Positions 43,500 to 53,127 of a DNA stretch of 64,000 bases are shown in pieces. A program made the translations under genes and the position numbers. Numbering within the stretch: the stretch's first letter is position 1; each line of letters starts with the position of its first letter. The notes beneath the pieces were generated by a model that saw only the letters and a list, made by a program, of their open reading frames with translations, did not search any database and was not told where the DNA came from. The DNA comes from Prevotella sp. P2-180 (GTDB taxonomy: Bacteria; Bacteroidota; Bacteroidia; Bacteroidales; Bacteroidaceae), in assembly GCF_002251435.1 (NCBI RefSeq), contig NZ_NPJI01000073.1, positions 1 to 64,000 of the forward strand, given 5' to 3'.

Positions 43500-43841
43500 G
43501 AAGTTAAGGAGTAAGGAAAATTAAAAATTAAAAATTAAAAATTAAAAATTAAAAATTTAAGTTTCGCATGTGCTCAACTCTAAGAAGTTAAGGAAGTTAA
43601 AGAAGTTAAAGACGTATGTCAAAGCCCAGAAAACTCCCGAAAGGAAGTTTCTCAGCTTAGACATTTGGCTTAACTCCTTAACTCCTTAACTTCTTTTTTC
43701 TTTACTCCTTAACTCCTTTTTGTCAATAAAATCATTGCCTGAAGAAAAATTCTTCATTCTTCATTCTTCATTCTTCATTTTTTTTTATACCTTTGCACAC
43801 GTATTTAGGTTTTTATTTTAACACAAACAAGATTTTGAGCA
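43500..43841. repeat. Simple-repeat-rich intergenic region with heptamer arrays and the pyk promoter
   Basis: Holds (AAAATTA)n over 43517-43557, a GAAGTTAA-type array (43583-43610) with an inverted counterpart, and four exact TCTTCAT heptamers (43751-43778). AAGAAGTTAAGGA (43582-43594) is perfectly complementary to 43683-43695, followed by six T's: a possible long-loop terminator of the alpha-galactosidase transcript. The TACCTTTGC promoter element of pyk follows at 43788-43796. Confidence 0.75.
43788..43796 (+). promoter_or_regulatory. Promoter -7 element of pyk
   Basis: TACCTTTGC, 46 bases before the ATG. The -33 position (about 43764-43768) falls inside the TCTTCAT heptamer array. Confidence 0.65.
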
Positions 43842-45251
43842 ATGAAACAGACTAAGATTGTGGCTTCCATCAGCGACCGTAGATGTAGTGAAGAGTTTAT
43901 TAAAGACCTTTTTGAGGCAGGTATGAACGTGGTGAGAATTAACACTGCCCATGCCACGCCTGAAGGAATAAGGGAGATAATAAGAAACGTGAGAAGCGTG
44001 TCGCATCATATTGGCATACTTATCGACACAAAGGGGCCGGAGATAAGAACTACTACTTGTCAAAGTCCTTTGAAATATAAAATCGGAGATGTGGTAAAGA
44101 TATTCGGACGGCCGGAAATGGATACTGAACACGATATCATTAACCTCACATACCGCGATTTCGCACAAGATATTCACGTGGGTGACGACATCCTGTTTGA
44201 CGATGGCGCACTGGCTATGAAAGTGTTGGAAATAAACGGACCTGCAGTCATTGCTCAGGTACAGAACGAAGGTGAACTGGGGGCACGCAAGAGTGTAAAC
44301 GTTCCTGGTGTGCATATCGACCTTCCTGCACTCACTCAAAAAGATATAGAGAACATCAATCTCGCAATAGACGAAGACATAGATTTCATTGCTCATTCTT
44401 TCGTCAGAAATGCTGCTGACGTGAAAGCCGTACAAGACATTCTTGACGAGCGAAACAGCGATATAAAGATTATATCAAAGATAGAAAACCAGGAAGGTGT
44501 AGACAATATCGACGAAATCATCGATGCTTCATACGGTATCATGATCGCTCGTGGAGACCTTGGTATAGAGGTGCCAATAGAACGCATTCCTGGAATACAA
44601 CGAAGCATCATAAGAAAGTGCGTAAGAGCAAAGAAACCTGTTATCGTGGCTACACAGATGCTGCATACTATGATACATAACCCGCGCCCGACAAGGGCTG
44701 AGGTGACAGACATCGCCAACGCTATATACTACCGCACTGACGCACTGATGCTAAGCGGCGAAACTGCAACTGGCGACTATCCTGTAGAAGCGGTACGAAC
44801 AATGGCGCAGATTGCAGAGCAGGCGGAAAAAGACAAGGTTAGGGAAAACGATATCGTAATACCAATGTCGGAAAACTGTTCTGTAAGGGAATTCCTTTCA
44901 AGAAGTGCTATTGAGGCTACACAGACCATGAACGTCAAGGGTATCATTACAGACAGTGGAACAGGGCAGACAGCTCTGCACCTTGCTGCTTTCCGTGGCC
45001 CTAACCCCGTGCTCGCCATTTGTTATAAAGAGAAACTGCAGCGCTGGCTCAATCTCTCGTATGGAGTCATACCTGTATATCAGAAAGAACAAATATCACC
45101 GAAGGAACTATTCCTTGCTGCTGTGCGTATGCTGCGTCAGAAAGGCTATATCGAACTCGACGACAGACTTGCATACCTTAGCGGCCCATTAGGAACTTCT
45201 GAAGGTACCACATTCCTTGAAATCAACACCGTAAGACAGGTGTGTGAGTAG
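43842..45251 (+). CDS. pyk: Pyruvate kinase
   Basis: 469 aa. Transfers phosphate from PEP to ADP at the end of glycolysis. NVVRINTAHAT and DTKGPEIRT carry the nucleotide- and substrate-binding residues; IISKIENQEGVDNIDEII contains the catalytic Lys and metal-binding Glu; IARGDLGIEVP and ATQMLHTMIHNPRPTRAEV are signatures. The usual MLESM is MLHTM here, a small deviation. The C-terminal domain (residues ~340-469) is present. Unlike many homologues the N-terminus starts directly at KQTKIVASI. Confidence 0.95.
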   Translation: MKQTKIVASISDRRCSEEFIKDLFEAGMNVVRINTAHATPEGIREIIRNVRSVSHHIGILIDTKGPEIRTTTCQSPLKYKIGDVVKIFGRPEMDTEHDIINLTYRDFAQDIHVGDDILFDDGALAMKVLEINGPAVIAQVQNEGELGARKSVNVPGVHIDLPALTQKDIENINLAIDEDIDFIAHSFVRNAADVKAVQDILDERNSDIKIISKIENQEGVDNIDEIIDASYGIMIARGDLGIEVPIERIPGIQRSIIRKCVRAKKPVIVATQMLHTMIHNPRPTRAEVTDIANAIYYRTDALMLSGETATGDYPVEAVRTMAQIAEQAEKDKVRENDIVIPMSENCSVREFLSRSAIEATQTMNVKGIITDSGTGQTALHLAAFRGPNPVLAICYKEKLQRWLNLSYGVIPVYQKEQISPKELFLAAVRMLRQKGYIELDDRLAYLSGPLGTSEGTTFLEINTVRQVCE

Positions 45252-45267
45252 TAATAAATATCAACCA

Positions 45268-46128
45268 ATGAAAAGAAACTGTTTTTTTATTCTCGGTGCC
45301 GCATTGTTTATTGCCACCGCTTCGTGCAACAATCCCTCAAAGATTGAACAATCGAGGGAGGCCTTAAGGCAATATGCCGCAAAAGAAAACAAGGCTGACA
45401 CTCGTCAAACTAAGAAACTCAAGGATGAGCCTGCAAAAACGCAGGACATCAGCAACGAGTCTCTTGCATCGAAAGTGAACAATGGCATAATGCTGAACAG
45501 GACAGCATACACCGTGTGCTATAACGCAAAGGCAATGCTGCCTCACTGGGTGGCGTGGACTCTTACCAGCGACCATGTGAACGGAAAGTATAGCCGTGGC
45601 GGAATAAAGTTTCAGGAAGACGAAGACGTGCCTGCGCCAAGGGCTACCGATGCAGACTATAGAGGCTCTGGCTACGATCGTGGACATATCTGTCCATCGG
45701 GCGACAACAAGTGGAACGAGGATGCACAACGCGAGTCGTTTTTACTAACAAATGTCTGTCCGCAAGGGCATAACCTGAACGCCGGAGACTGGAACGAGAT
45801 GGAACAGCAGTGTCGTCGTTGGGCTGAACGATATGGAAAGATTTATATCGTAAGCGGACCGATATTGTATAAGAAGAAGCACAAAACCATCGGTCGCAAT
45901 AAGGTTGTGGTGCCAGAGGCGTTTTTCAAGGTGGTGTTGAGGCTTGGCGACGACCCCAAGGCAATAGGATTTATATATAAGAACGAAGACGGCAATCGCC
46001 CGAAAGGAGACTATGTGAACAGCATAGACCAAGTGGAACGCATCACTGGTATAGATTTTTTCCCCACACTGCCCGACCAGCTTGAACAGAGTATAGAGGC
46101 CACGGCAGAGTGGGGAGACTGGGAATAA
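45268..46128 (+). CDS. DNA/RNA non-specific endonuclease lipoprotein (NUC1 family)
   Basis: 286 aa from the ATG at 45268. Lipobox ATASC with Cys20, a charged linker, then a betabetaalpha-Me nuclease: YDRGHICPSGDN with catalytic D-R-G-H (137-140), LTNVCPQGHNLNAGDWNEME with the Mg-binding Asn, and IVSGPILYKK. Being lipid-anchored it probably acts in the periplasm or on the surface, degrading external nucleic acid. A GTG start at 45244 overlapping the pyk stop is possible but the signal peptide begins at 45268. Confidence 0.92.
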   Translation: MKRNCFFILGAALFIATASCNNPSKIEQSREALRQYAAKENKADTRQTKKLKDEPAKTQDISNESLASKVNNGIMLNRTAYTVCYNAKAMLPHWVAWTLTSDHVNGKYSRGGIKFQEDEDVPAPRATDADYRGSGYDRGHICPSGDNKWNEDAQRESFLLTNVCPQGHNLNAGDWNEMEQQCRRWAERYGKIYIVSGPILYKKKHKTIGRNKVVVPEAFFKVVLRLGDDPKAIGFIYKNEDGNRPKGDYVNSIDQVERITGIDFFPTLPDQLEQSIEATAEWGDWE

Positions 46129-46134
46129 AAAACG

Positions 46135-47172
46135 TTATGCCATCATCATTGGCACAAACCATTTTGCAAGCGCATAGCCGCCGGCAATGAGCCATATCTG
46201 AAGGACAAGGGCCAGGACAAAAGGCTTGGCTCCTGCCTTCTTAAACTTTTCTATGCTCGTCTCGGCACCAAGGGCTGTCATGGCCATGGTAAGGAGGAAG
46301 GTGTCGAATGTATTGATGAAATCAACAACAGAAACAGGAAGCAAGTCAAGCGAGTTGAAGGCTATGACTACAAGGAAGAGAATGGCAAACCATGGAATGT
46401 TTATCTTTCCTTTTTCGCCTTCCTGATTACTTTTCGCCAAGGCTCGTGCCACGCTCCATGTAATCAGTAGAAGCACTGGCACAAGCATCATCACTCGAAT
46501 CATCTTGACAATGATGGCTGTTGAAGAGACACTGTCGCCCATGGCGTTGCCTGCTCCTACCACGTGGGCCACCTCATGGATGGTGCTGCCCGCAAAGATT
46601 CCCATCTGGTCAGGACTCAGGGCGAACACACCGTTGCGGTAGAGAACTGGATAAAGAAACATCGACAGTGTTCCGAATATAACAACAGTAGACACCGCCA
46701 CTGCTGTCTTATATGCCTTGGCTCTAATGGCCGACTCGGCACCAAGCACCGCCGCTGCTCCACAGATGGCGCTGCCCACGGAGGTGAGCAATGAAATCTC
46801 GCGGTCCATCTTCAGCAGGCGGCCGACAAACAGTCCGATGCTTATTGTAGCTGCCACTATTATTGCGTCGACAACTATGGCTGGCACTCCTACAGCGGTC
46901 ACGTCCTGAAACGTGAGTCGGAAGCCATACAATATAATACCAATGCGCAGTATACGTTTCGAACAAAATTGTATGCCGGGAACCCATGTCTCAGGCAGGT
47001 TGTTACGCAGTGAGTTGGCATAGAGCATACCGAGCACGATGCCGACAATCATTGGCGACAGTGACAATGAAGTCACGAAATCCATCTGCCCGATGTAGAA
47101 GGCAGAGCACGAGAACAATGCAATGAGCAGCACTCCGTGCAGCATGCTACTTCTTTTTTCCGAGATATTCAT
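46135..47172 (-). CDS. YeiH-family putative sulfate/sulfonate exporter (UPF0324)
   Basis: 345 aa, ~10 TM helices. Family hallmarks: LSPMIVGIVLGMLYAN, FCSKRILRIGIILYGFRL, SVGSAICGAAAVLGAESAIRA, and GIFAGSTIHEVAHVVGAG. PF03601; homologues are implicated in sulfate or sulfonate-derived export, but direct evidence is thin. Converges with the nuclease gene, leaving a 6-bp gap. Likely co-transcribed behind the nitroreductase gene (29 bp). Confidence 0.85.
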   Translation of the reverse strand: MNISEKRSSMLHGVLLIALFSCSAFYIGQMDFVTSLSLSPMIVGIVLGMLYANSLRNNLPETWVPGIQFCSKRILRIGIILYGFRLTFQDVTAVGVPAIVVDAIIVAATISIGLFVGRLLKMDREISLLTSVGSAICGAAAVLGAESAIRAKAYKTAVAVSTVVIFGTLSMFLYPVLYRNGVFALSPDQMGIFAGSTIHEVAHVVGAGNAMGDSVSSTAIIVKMIRVMMLVPVLLLITWSVARALAKSNQEGEKGKINIPWFAILFLVVIAFNSLDLLPVSVVDFINTFDTFLLTMAMTALGAETSIEKFKKAGAKPFVLALVLQIWLIAGGYALAKWFVPMMMA

Positions 47173-47201
47173 ATTTTTATTCCTTTATTTAACCTTCCCC
47201 C

Positions 47202-47939
47202 TCATAGGAATTTTTGTTTTTTAAGTGCTCTCATCATACCTTCCGACATCGCCTCATTATCCTTCCTTGTATAACGACAGTCGGTAAATACCTGTGCAAG
47301 AGTTTCCTTATGGTTAATCTCGCAGAACCGGATGTTGTCTTCAAGGGCTTCCTTTGCGGAATAGTGGCGGTCGATGTCGCTGGAGGAATAGTCGCAATAT
47401 TGCTCTTCGTGTACGAAAGCCTCAACAGAAAGACGATCGGTAAGTGGGGGATTCTCGTCGGGCCATCCTAAGGTGAGCGTTGCCACTGGCATCACCAACT
47501 CTGGTAGTTTCAGTGCCTCGATTATTGCCTCGGGCATATAAACCGTTGTGCCTAAGTAGCATAGTCCCAAGCCTTCTTCCTCTGCAAGGTTGCAGAAGGT
47601 CTGAGTGTAGAGTAGGGCGTCAGATGCTGCATTTATAAACGAGAGGAAGTTGTCATATCCAGGCTGTGCCTTCCTTTCTTCACACCAGCGTGTGGTTCGT
47701 CTGAAGTCGGCGCAGATGGTCAATACCACAGGTGCCTCTTTCACCATGGGTTGGTTGAAATGTGCAGGAGCAAGGGCTTCTTTGCCCTCTTTGCTTCTTG
47801 TCACAACTACACTGTAGAGCTGGAGATTGCCCATAGTCTGAGTTCTCGATGCTTCTGAGAGCAGACGGTTGAGCAGTTCTTGGCTTACATCGTCAACTTT
47901 GTATTTCCTTATAGTCCTTCTTGTTTTAATTGTCTTCAT
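47202..47939 (-). CDS. Nitroreductase-family FMN protein
   Basis: 245 aa. N-terminal TIKTRRTIRKYKVDDV is the FMN-phosphate-binding RRT/RxY motif; EASRTQTMGNLQLYSVVV, LLYTQTFCNLAEEEGLGLCYLG and VMPVATLTLGWPDENP complete the NfsA/FRP-type fold. Reduces nitro or quinone compounds with NAD(P)H; physiological substrate unknown. It leads the unit with the YeiH gene. Confidence 0.85.
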   Translation of the reverse strand: MKTIKTRRTIRKYKVDDVSQELLNRLLSEASRTQTMGNLQLYSVVVTRSKEGKEALAPAHFNQPMVKEAPVVLTICADFRRTTRWCEERKAQPGYDNFLSFINAASDALLYTQTFCNLAEEEGLGLCYLGTTVYMPEAIIEALKLPELVMPVATLTLGWPDENPPLTDRLSVEAFVHEEQYCDYSSSDIDRHYSAKEALEDNIRFCEINHKETLAQVFTDCRYTRKDNEAMSEGMMRALKKQKFL

Positions 47940-48015
47940 AATGAGTCTTTTTTTTATTCAGACTGCAAAATTACACATTATTAATAAAAATGCCAAGTGT
48001 AGGCCATGTTTTTTT

Positions 48016-48055
48016 AATAAAAACCGCCATTTACCCATGAAAAGGTAAATGGCGG
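48016..48055 (-). terminator. Intrinsic terminator of the DUF4840 gene
   Basis: CCGCCATTTACC (48024-48035) and GGTAAATGGCGG (48044-48055) form a perfect 12-bp stem with an 8-base loop; on the minus strand a TTTTTATT run follows. Confidence 0.85.
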
Positions 48056-48090
48056 TGCTCATGACTATTGATTTTTGTTATTAGAGGTTG

Positions 48091-48705
48091 TTATTTCTCT
48101 GTATAGAAGAAGAATTGGGCGGGTTTGTCGATAGTGATACCATACGATGTCTCATTGCCATCAAGCTTTAGCAGTGCTGCCCAAATCTGCATCTGCATAG
48201 GGTGCTTTGATGAAGAAGAGTACTGTCCGAAAGAGTAGGTGTTCCAGTAGAACCGTATCTCCACCTTATGGTTTTTGCCGCCGTAGTTCAGCTCGTATGT
48301 GAGATTGTTTGGTCCAACGAGAAACTGAATAGGATTTGCATTCACATAAGAGATGGCACATTTCAGAGTACGGTCTGGCTGGCTTGCCAATGCCTCCTTA
48401 AGATCGTCGGCGCCTGTAATCTTCTCTGCCAATGCCTTTGCGGGGAAGTCGTAGATGGTCATGGTGCTGTCGTTTATGATGCTCCATGCGATGCTGATAG
48501 TGTCAAACTTGTCTGCCACGTTGGCCTTGTTTAACGCAGCGTAAATCATCTTTCCGTTGTGGTTTCCACGAGTGGCATTGAAACATTGCTGAATCTCAGC
48601 TGCTGTAAGGTCTTTGTAAGAACTCTCTGAATCAGAGTTACACGATGTTAACGAAATAGCTGACATTATGCAGCCGACGATTGCGATAAATGTTATTTTC
48701 TTCAT
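48091..48705 (-). CDS. DUF4840-type lipoprotein
   Basis: 204 aa from the ATG at 48705. Lipobox LTSC with Cys22. LTAAEIQQCFNATRGNHNGKMIYA matches the DUF4840 pattern (split here as LTAAEIQQCFNATRGNHNG), and the later part is beta-rich (YELNYGGKNHKVEIRFYWN). Bacteroidales-specific family of unknown function, probably surface or periplasmic. Monocistronic, with a strong terminator. Confidence 0.7.
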   Translation of the reverse strand: MKKITFIAIVGCIMSAISLTSCNSDSESSYKDLTAAEIQQCFNATRGNHNGKMIYAALNKANVADKFDTISIAWSIINDSTMTIYDFPAKALAEKITGADDLKEALASQPDRTLKCAISYVNANPIQFLVGPNNLTYELNYGGKNHKVEIRFYWNTYSFGQYSSSSKHPMQMQIWAALLKLDGNETSYGITIDKPAQFFFYTEK

Positions 48706-48792
48706 TTTTTTTATTGAGTTATTTATAATTCTGAACGATAAACAATAAAAGTGCAAAAAGCTTGCATGGCAAATACAAGAAACTTGCATTAT

Positions 48793-50166
48793 TTAACTTT
48801 TATTCACACCATCCTCGTAATAATCCAGTTTAATATTGTGTCTCACATAAGCCCTGTGGCCATACACTGCCACCACGAGGAAACATCCGAAGGCGAGAAT
48901 GAAAGACAGGTTTGTCGACGGCAATCCACAGATATTTATATTTGAGTCTATAATCATTGCCTGGAGCGGCGGGAACACCGAACCTCCAAGGATAGACATA
49001 ATCAGTCCGGCACCGCCCATTTTCACATTGTCGCCAAGGCCGCGAAGGGCTATGCCGTAGATGGTCGGGAACATAAGCGACATGCAGCCGCTGACTATCA
49101 CTAAGCAATATATGCCGTTGCGGTTGGTAAAGAATATCACACCAGCCACGGCTGCCATACCTATAATGGCGAGTATTGACAGAAGGCGTCCGGGCTGAAC
49201 GTATTTAAGGAACCATGTGCAAATAAAACGGCTGATGGTAAAGAATACCATGGCAGCAATGTTATATTTCTGCGACAGTATCTCGGCTGCCTTTTCCGGC
49301 ATACCTTCGTTCATGAACACTCGTGTGCCGTACTGTATGATGAATGTCCAGCACATCACTTGTGCGCCGATGTAGAAAAACTGGGCTATCACACCCTCGC
49401 AATAGTTCTTTTCCTTTAGCAATTCCGCCAGCGACTGCTTAAAAGGCTTGCCGCTGTGGGTGTCGCCGCTGTTGGGCATCTTTGTCACCCTGATAAGCAC
49501 AAGTAATATGACAATAACGGCTCCTATAAACACGTATGGCTGAATGAGCACATTAAGGTCGTGGTCTTTAAGAAGGTTGAACTGAGCGTCGGTCAAGGTG
49601 TTGCGGGTGGCTGTGTCCATTGGACTCATCTTTGCCTGAATGAACTCCATGGCTACATACAATCCGGCAAGACAACCTAAGGGATTGAAGGCTTGGGCGA
49701 GGTTAAGACGCTGAGTGGCTGTCTCTTCGCTTCCCATCTTATAGATAAATGGATTGCAACTCGTCTCGAGAAACGACAGACCGCAGGTCATCACGAAATA
49801 TGCTATGAGGAATGGAAAATATACGCCTATGGCCTTGGCTGGAATGAACATCAACGCACCGAGCGCATAAAGCCCCAAACCAATGAGCACGCCCGACTTG
49901 AAAGAATATCGCTGTATGAAAAGTGCCGCGGGGAATGCCATAACAAAATAGCCTAAGTAGAACGCTACCTGTACCATAGCTCCCTCTGTGACGCTCATAC
50001 GGAATATCTTTGAGAAGGCTTTCACCATCGGACCTGTCACGTCGTTGGCAAAACCCCATAGCGCAAAGCATGAGGTGATCATGATGAATGGCAAGAGAAA
50101 ACTCACACCGTTCTTTACAAATAATCCGTTTGTCTTGTTTTCAAGTAATGTTTTGTTGTCGCTCAT
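48793..50166 (-). CDS. fucP: L-fucose permease-type MFS transporter
   Basis: 457 aa, 12 TM helices. FucP-type signatures: FALWGFANDVTGPMV in TM1, FYLGYFVMAFPAALFIQRYSF (split), GLSFLETSCNPFIYKMG, and LRGLGDNVKMGGAGLIMSILGG. FucP is a proton symporter for L-fucose. It is divergent from fkp, which converts L-fucose to GDP-fucose, making the substrate call strong. An extra loop near residues 175-205 lies between TM6 and TM7-like segments. Confidence 0.9.
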   Translation of the reverse strand: MSDNKTLLENKTNGLFVKNGVSFLLPFIMITSCFALWGFANDVTGPMVKAFSKIFRMSVTEGAMVQVAFYLGYFVMAFPAALFIQRYSFKSGVLIGLGLYALGALMFIPAKAIGVYFPFLIAYFVMTCGLSFLETSCNPFIYKMGSEETATQRLNLAQAFNPLGCLAGLYVAMEFIQAKMSPMDTATRNTLTDAQFNLLKDHDLNVLIQPYVFIGAVIVILLVLIRVTKMPNSGDTHSGKPFKQSLAELLKEKNYCEGVIAQFFYIGAQVMCWTFIIQYGTRVFMNEGMPEKAAEILSQKYNIAAMVFFTISRFICTWFLKYVQPGRLLSILAIIGMAAVAGVIFFTNRNGIYCLVIVSGCMSLMFPTIYGIALRGLGDNVKMGGAGLIMSILGGSVFPPLQAMIIDSNINICGLPSTNLSFILAFGCFLVVAVYGHRAYVRHNIKLDYYEDGVNKS

Positions 50167-50240
50167 AATTATTATTAGGTATAGGTGTATGACAGAGACT
50201 GGTTTGGCGTCTCTTGTATGTACTTTTTGCTAAAGTGATG

Positions 50241-50249
50241 GCAAAAGTA
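50241..50249 (-). promoter_or_regulatory. Promoter -7 element of fucP
   Basis: Minus strand TACTTTTGC, 75 bases upstream of the ATG; faces the fkp promoter across ~45 bp. Confidence 0.6.
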
Positions 50250-50291
50250 CAACTTTTTGGGGAAAAGAACAAGAATTTTCCGCTTTTTATT

Positions 50292-50300
50292 TATCTTTGC
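50292..50300 (+). promoter_or_regulatory. Promoter -7 element of fkp
   Basis: TATCTTTGC, 42 bases upstream of the ATG. Confidence 0.6.
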
Positions 50301-50341
50301 ACTGATTTTTAATAGCTTTAAAGGCATTAATCACTTAAAAC

Positions 50342-53113
50342 ATGAAGAAACTACTATCATTGCCACCAAATCTGGTGGACAGTTTTCACGACGTGACCGG
50401 AGCCAGTCGCGACGAGTTTTTCTGTACAAGCGACCCAGTCGGACATAGGCTTGGAAGCGGTGGAGGTACGACATGGCTGCTCCAACAATGCTACTCTTCC
50501 GAGGCGCAAGGACGTTCTTTCACACAATGGCTGAAAAGCGAAAGGAGAATACTGCTTCATGCCGGAGGTCAGAGCAGACGACTGCCTGCATACGCTCCTT
50601 CGGGAAAAATTCTTACGCCTGTTCCTGTGTTCAGATGGGAGATAGGACAGATACTCTCACAAGACCTGCTTCAACTTCAGCTCCCGCTATATGAAAGAAT
50701 AATGAACGAGGCTCCAGACAATATTCATACCATGGTGGTCAGCGGAGACGTTTATATAAGGGCTGACCGACAACTGCCGCCAGTGCCGGAGGCAGACATC
50801 GTTTGCTACGGACTTTGGCTCGACTCCGACATTGCCAAAAACCATGGTGTGTTCGTGTCTGAGAGAAAGACGCCAAACGTTCTGAAACACATGCTCCAAA
50901 AACCTTCGCCTGAGAAACTCAACGAGCTGCTAAGGGCGCATTACTATCTTACGGATATCGGTGTGTGGCTGCTCAGCGACAGGGCTGTTGAACTGTTGGC
51001 AAAGCACTCTAAAGACTGCAACGGCCAATGGACGGAATATGACCTGTATTCGCAGTTCGGATGTGCCGTAGGTACTGATCCTATCGTCGACGAGCCTGAC
51101 CTTAGGGAACTTACGGTTGTGGTAATGCCTCTGCCAGGTGGAGAGTTTTATCATTTCGGAACATCACGTGAGATGATTTCTTCAACACTGGCCATTCAAA
51201 ACATTGTGAACGACCAGCGGGAGATAAAACATTATGGACATAAACCTCATCCGTCCATTTTCATTCAAAATGCAAAGGTGGACATTCCGGTCAAGGCGGA
51301 GAACACTAACCTTTGGGTGGAAAACAGTTTTGTGGGAAAACACTGGAAGATAAGCCACGACAACGTAATAACTGGTGTACCGGAAAACGACTGGCACATC
51401 ACACTCTCTGAAGGACAGTGTGTTGATGTCGTTCCAATAGACGACAACAATTATGTGTTGCGTCCATACCGCATCGACGACCGCTTTGCAGGACAGCAAC
51501 AACAGACAAAAATATTTCCCGTCGTAAATGGCAGTCCTGAAAACCGTGAGGCTATGGGTGAACTGCTCAAGGACATGCTTGAAGGAAAGGCAACTGCCGA
51601 CAGACTTTCGGAGTATATCCTGCTATCTGCCGAGGAAATATCAGACAAGGCAAACCTCAGACGACTGTTCAGACAACGAACGGAATTGCGCCGACTGAAC
51701 TGGCCGACGCTGGCTGCCAACAGTAGACACAGCGTGTTCTACCAACTTGATCTCGACCACGCGGCACAGGAGTTCCACGACATGAATATCGGTATGCCTG
51801 CTGCATTGGATGATGACGCGTCACTCATGACAAGGATGCACGACGCAATGTTTCGTGGAAAACTCGAAACGCTCAATGCCTCGTCACTCTCCACCGATTC
51901 CTGCAAAAGCTCCCAATGGGAAACAAAAGCTTTCTCGCTGCTGAGAGAAGGATTGACAGGCATGGTGAGCACTGAGCGTCAGCAACCACGCATGGCTGTC
52001 TTTTCCGACCAGATAGTGTGGGCGCGAAGTCCTGTCCGAATAGACATTGCCGGTGGTTGGACCGACACACCGCCTTATTGTTTAGCCGAAGGCGGAAACG
52101 TAGTGAACCTCGCTATAGAACTAAACGGCCAACCTCCACTGCAGACCTATATCAGACCATGTAGCGAGCGGCATATAGTGCTACGCAGCATCGATCTCGG
52201 AGCCATGGAACGCATTGAAACCTACGAACAGTTGGCCGACTTCTGCCATGTGGGAAGTCCGTTCTCCATACCAAAGGCCGCACTTGCCCTGGCTGGCTTC
52301 CTGCCCGACTTCTGCTGCGAGCGTTTTGACTCGCTTCGACAGCAACTCGAGAGTTTCGGATGCGGAATAGAAATTACACTGCTTTCGGCCATACCAGCTG
52401 GCAGCGGACTCGGCACCAGCAGTATACTGGCTGCCACAGTGCTTGGAGCCATCAACGACTTCTGCTCGCTGGCATGGGACAAAAACGAGGTATGCCTGCG
52501 CACTCTCGTACTCGAGCAGATGCTAACCACTGGAGGTGGATGGCAAGACCAGTTTGGCGGTGTGCTCGGAGGTGTGAAACTGTTGCAGACTCAGCGTGGC
52601 TTTGCACAGACGCCTTCCGTGCGCTGGCTGCCCGACGATATCTTCATGCAGCCTGAATATGCTTCATGCCACCTTCTTTATTATACAGGCATAACACGCA
52701 CTGCCAAGACCATTCTGGCAGAAATCGTGCGCCGCATGTTCCTCAACAACCACGCCCAACTGGAACTCCTCAGGCAGATGAAGGCTCATACGCTCGACAT
52801 GTATGAAGCAATACAACGACAGAATTTCGAACTCACAGGTCGTCTTATAAGAAAGACATGGGTGCAAAATCAAATGCTTGACTCTGGCACCAATCCTGCC
52901 CAGGTACAACATCTTACAAGTCTTGTCGACGACCTCTGCCTGGGATATAAACTCCCTGGCGCAGGTGGTGGCGGATATCTGTACATGGTGGCAAAGGACC
53001 CGGAGGCAGCAGCCCGCATAAAACAAGTGCTGAACACCAATCGTCAGAATTCTAATGCACGCTTCGTTGACATGACGCTGAGCAAGAGAGGATTACAAGT
53101 GAGCAGAAGCTGA
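50342..53113 (+). CDS. fkp: Bifunctional L-fucokinase / L-fucose-1-phosphate guanylyltransferase (Fkp)
   Basis: 923 aa. The N-terminal part makes GDP-fucose (LGSGGGTTWLLQ, LLHAGGQSRRLPAYAPSGK), the middle is a left-handed-helix linker, and the C-terminal ~370 residues are a GHMP kinase with RIDIAGGWTDTPPY and IPAGSGLGTSSILAAT as the ATP loop, plus LPGAGGGGYLYMV. Salvaged L-fucose is phosphorylated and coupled to GTP for surface glycan fucosylation, as shown for Bacteroides fragilis Fkp. Divergent from fucP. Confidence 0.95.
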   Translation: MKKLLSLPPNLVDSFHDVTGASRDEFFCTSDPVGHRLGSGGGTTWLLQQCYSSEAQGRSFTQWLKSERRILLHAGGQSRRLPAYAPSGKILTPVPVFRWEIGQILSQDLLQLQLPLYERIMNEAPDNIHTMVVSGDVYIRADRQLPPVPEADIVCYGLWLDSDIAKNHGVFVSERKTPNVLKHMLQKPSPEKLNELLRAHYYLTDIGVWLLSDRAVELLAKHSKDCNGQWTEYDLYSQFGCAVGTDPIVDEPDLRELTVVVMPLPGGEFYHFGTSREMISSTLAIQNIVNDQREIKHYGHKPHPSIFIQNAKVDIPVKAENTNLWVENSFVGKHWKISHDNVITGVPENDWHITLSEGQCVDVVPIDDNNYVLRPYRIDDRFAGQQQQTKIFPVVNGSPENREAMGELLKDMLEGKATADRLSEYILLSAEEISDKANLRRLFRQRTELRRLNWPTLAANSRHSVFYQLDLDHAAQEFHDMNIGMPAALDDDASLMTRMHDAMFRGKLETLNASSLSTDSCKSSQWETKAFSLLREGLTGMVSTERQQPRMAVFSDQIVWARSPVRIDIAGGWTDTPPYCLAEGGNVVNLAIELNGQPPLQTYIRPCSERHIVLRSIDLGAMERIETYEQLADFCHVGSPFSIPKAALALAGFLPDFCCERFDSLRQQLESFGCGIEITLLSAIPAGSGLGTSSILAATVLGAINDFCSLAWDKNEVCLRTLVLEQMLTTGGGWQDQFGGVLGGVKLLQTQRGFAQTPSVRWLPDDIFMQPEYASCHLLYYTGITRTAKTILAEIVRRMFLNNHAQLELLRQMKAHTLDMYEAIQRQNFELTGRLIRKTWVQNQMLDSGTNPAQVQHLTSLVDDLCLGYKLPGAGGGGYLYMVAKDPEAAARIKQVLNTNRQNSNARFVDMTLSKRGLQVSRS

Positions 53114-53127
53114 AAATTTTATAGTTT

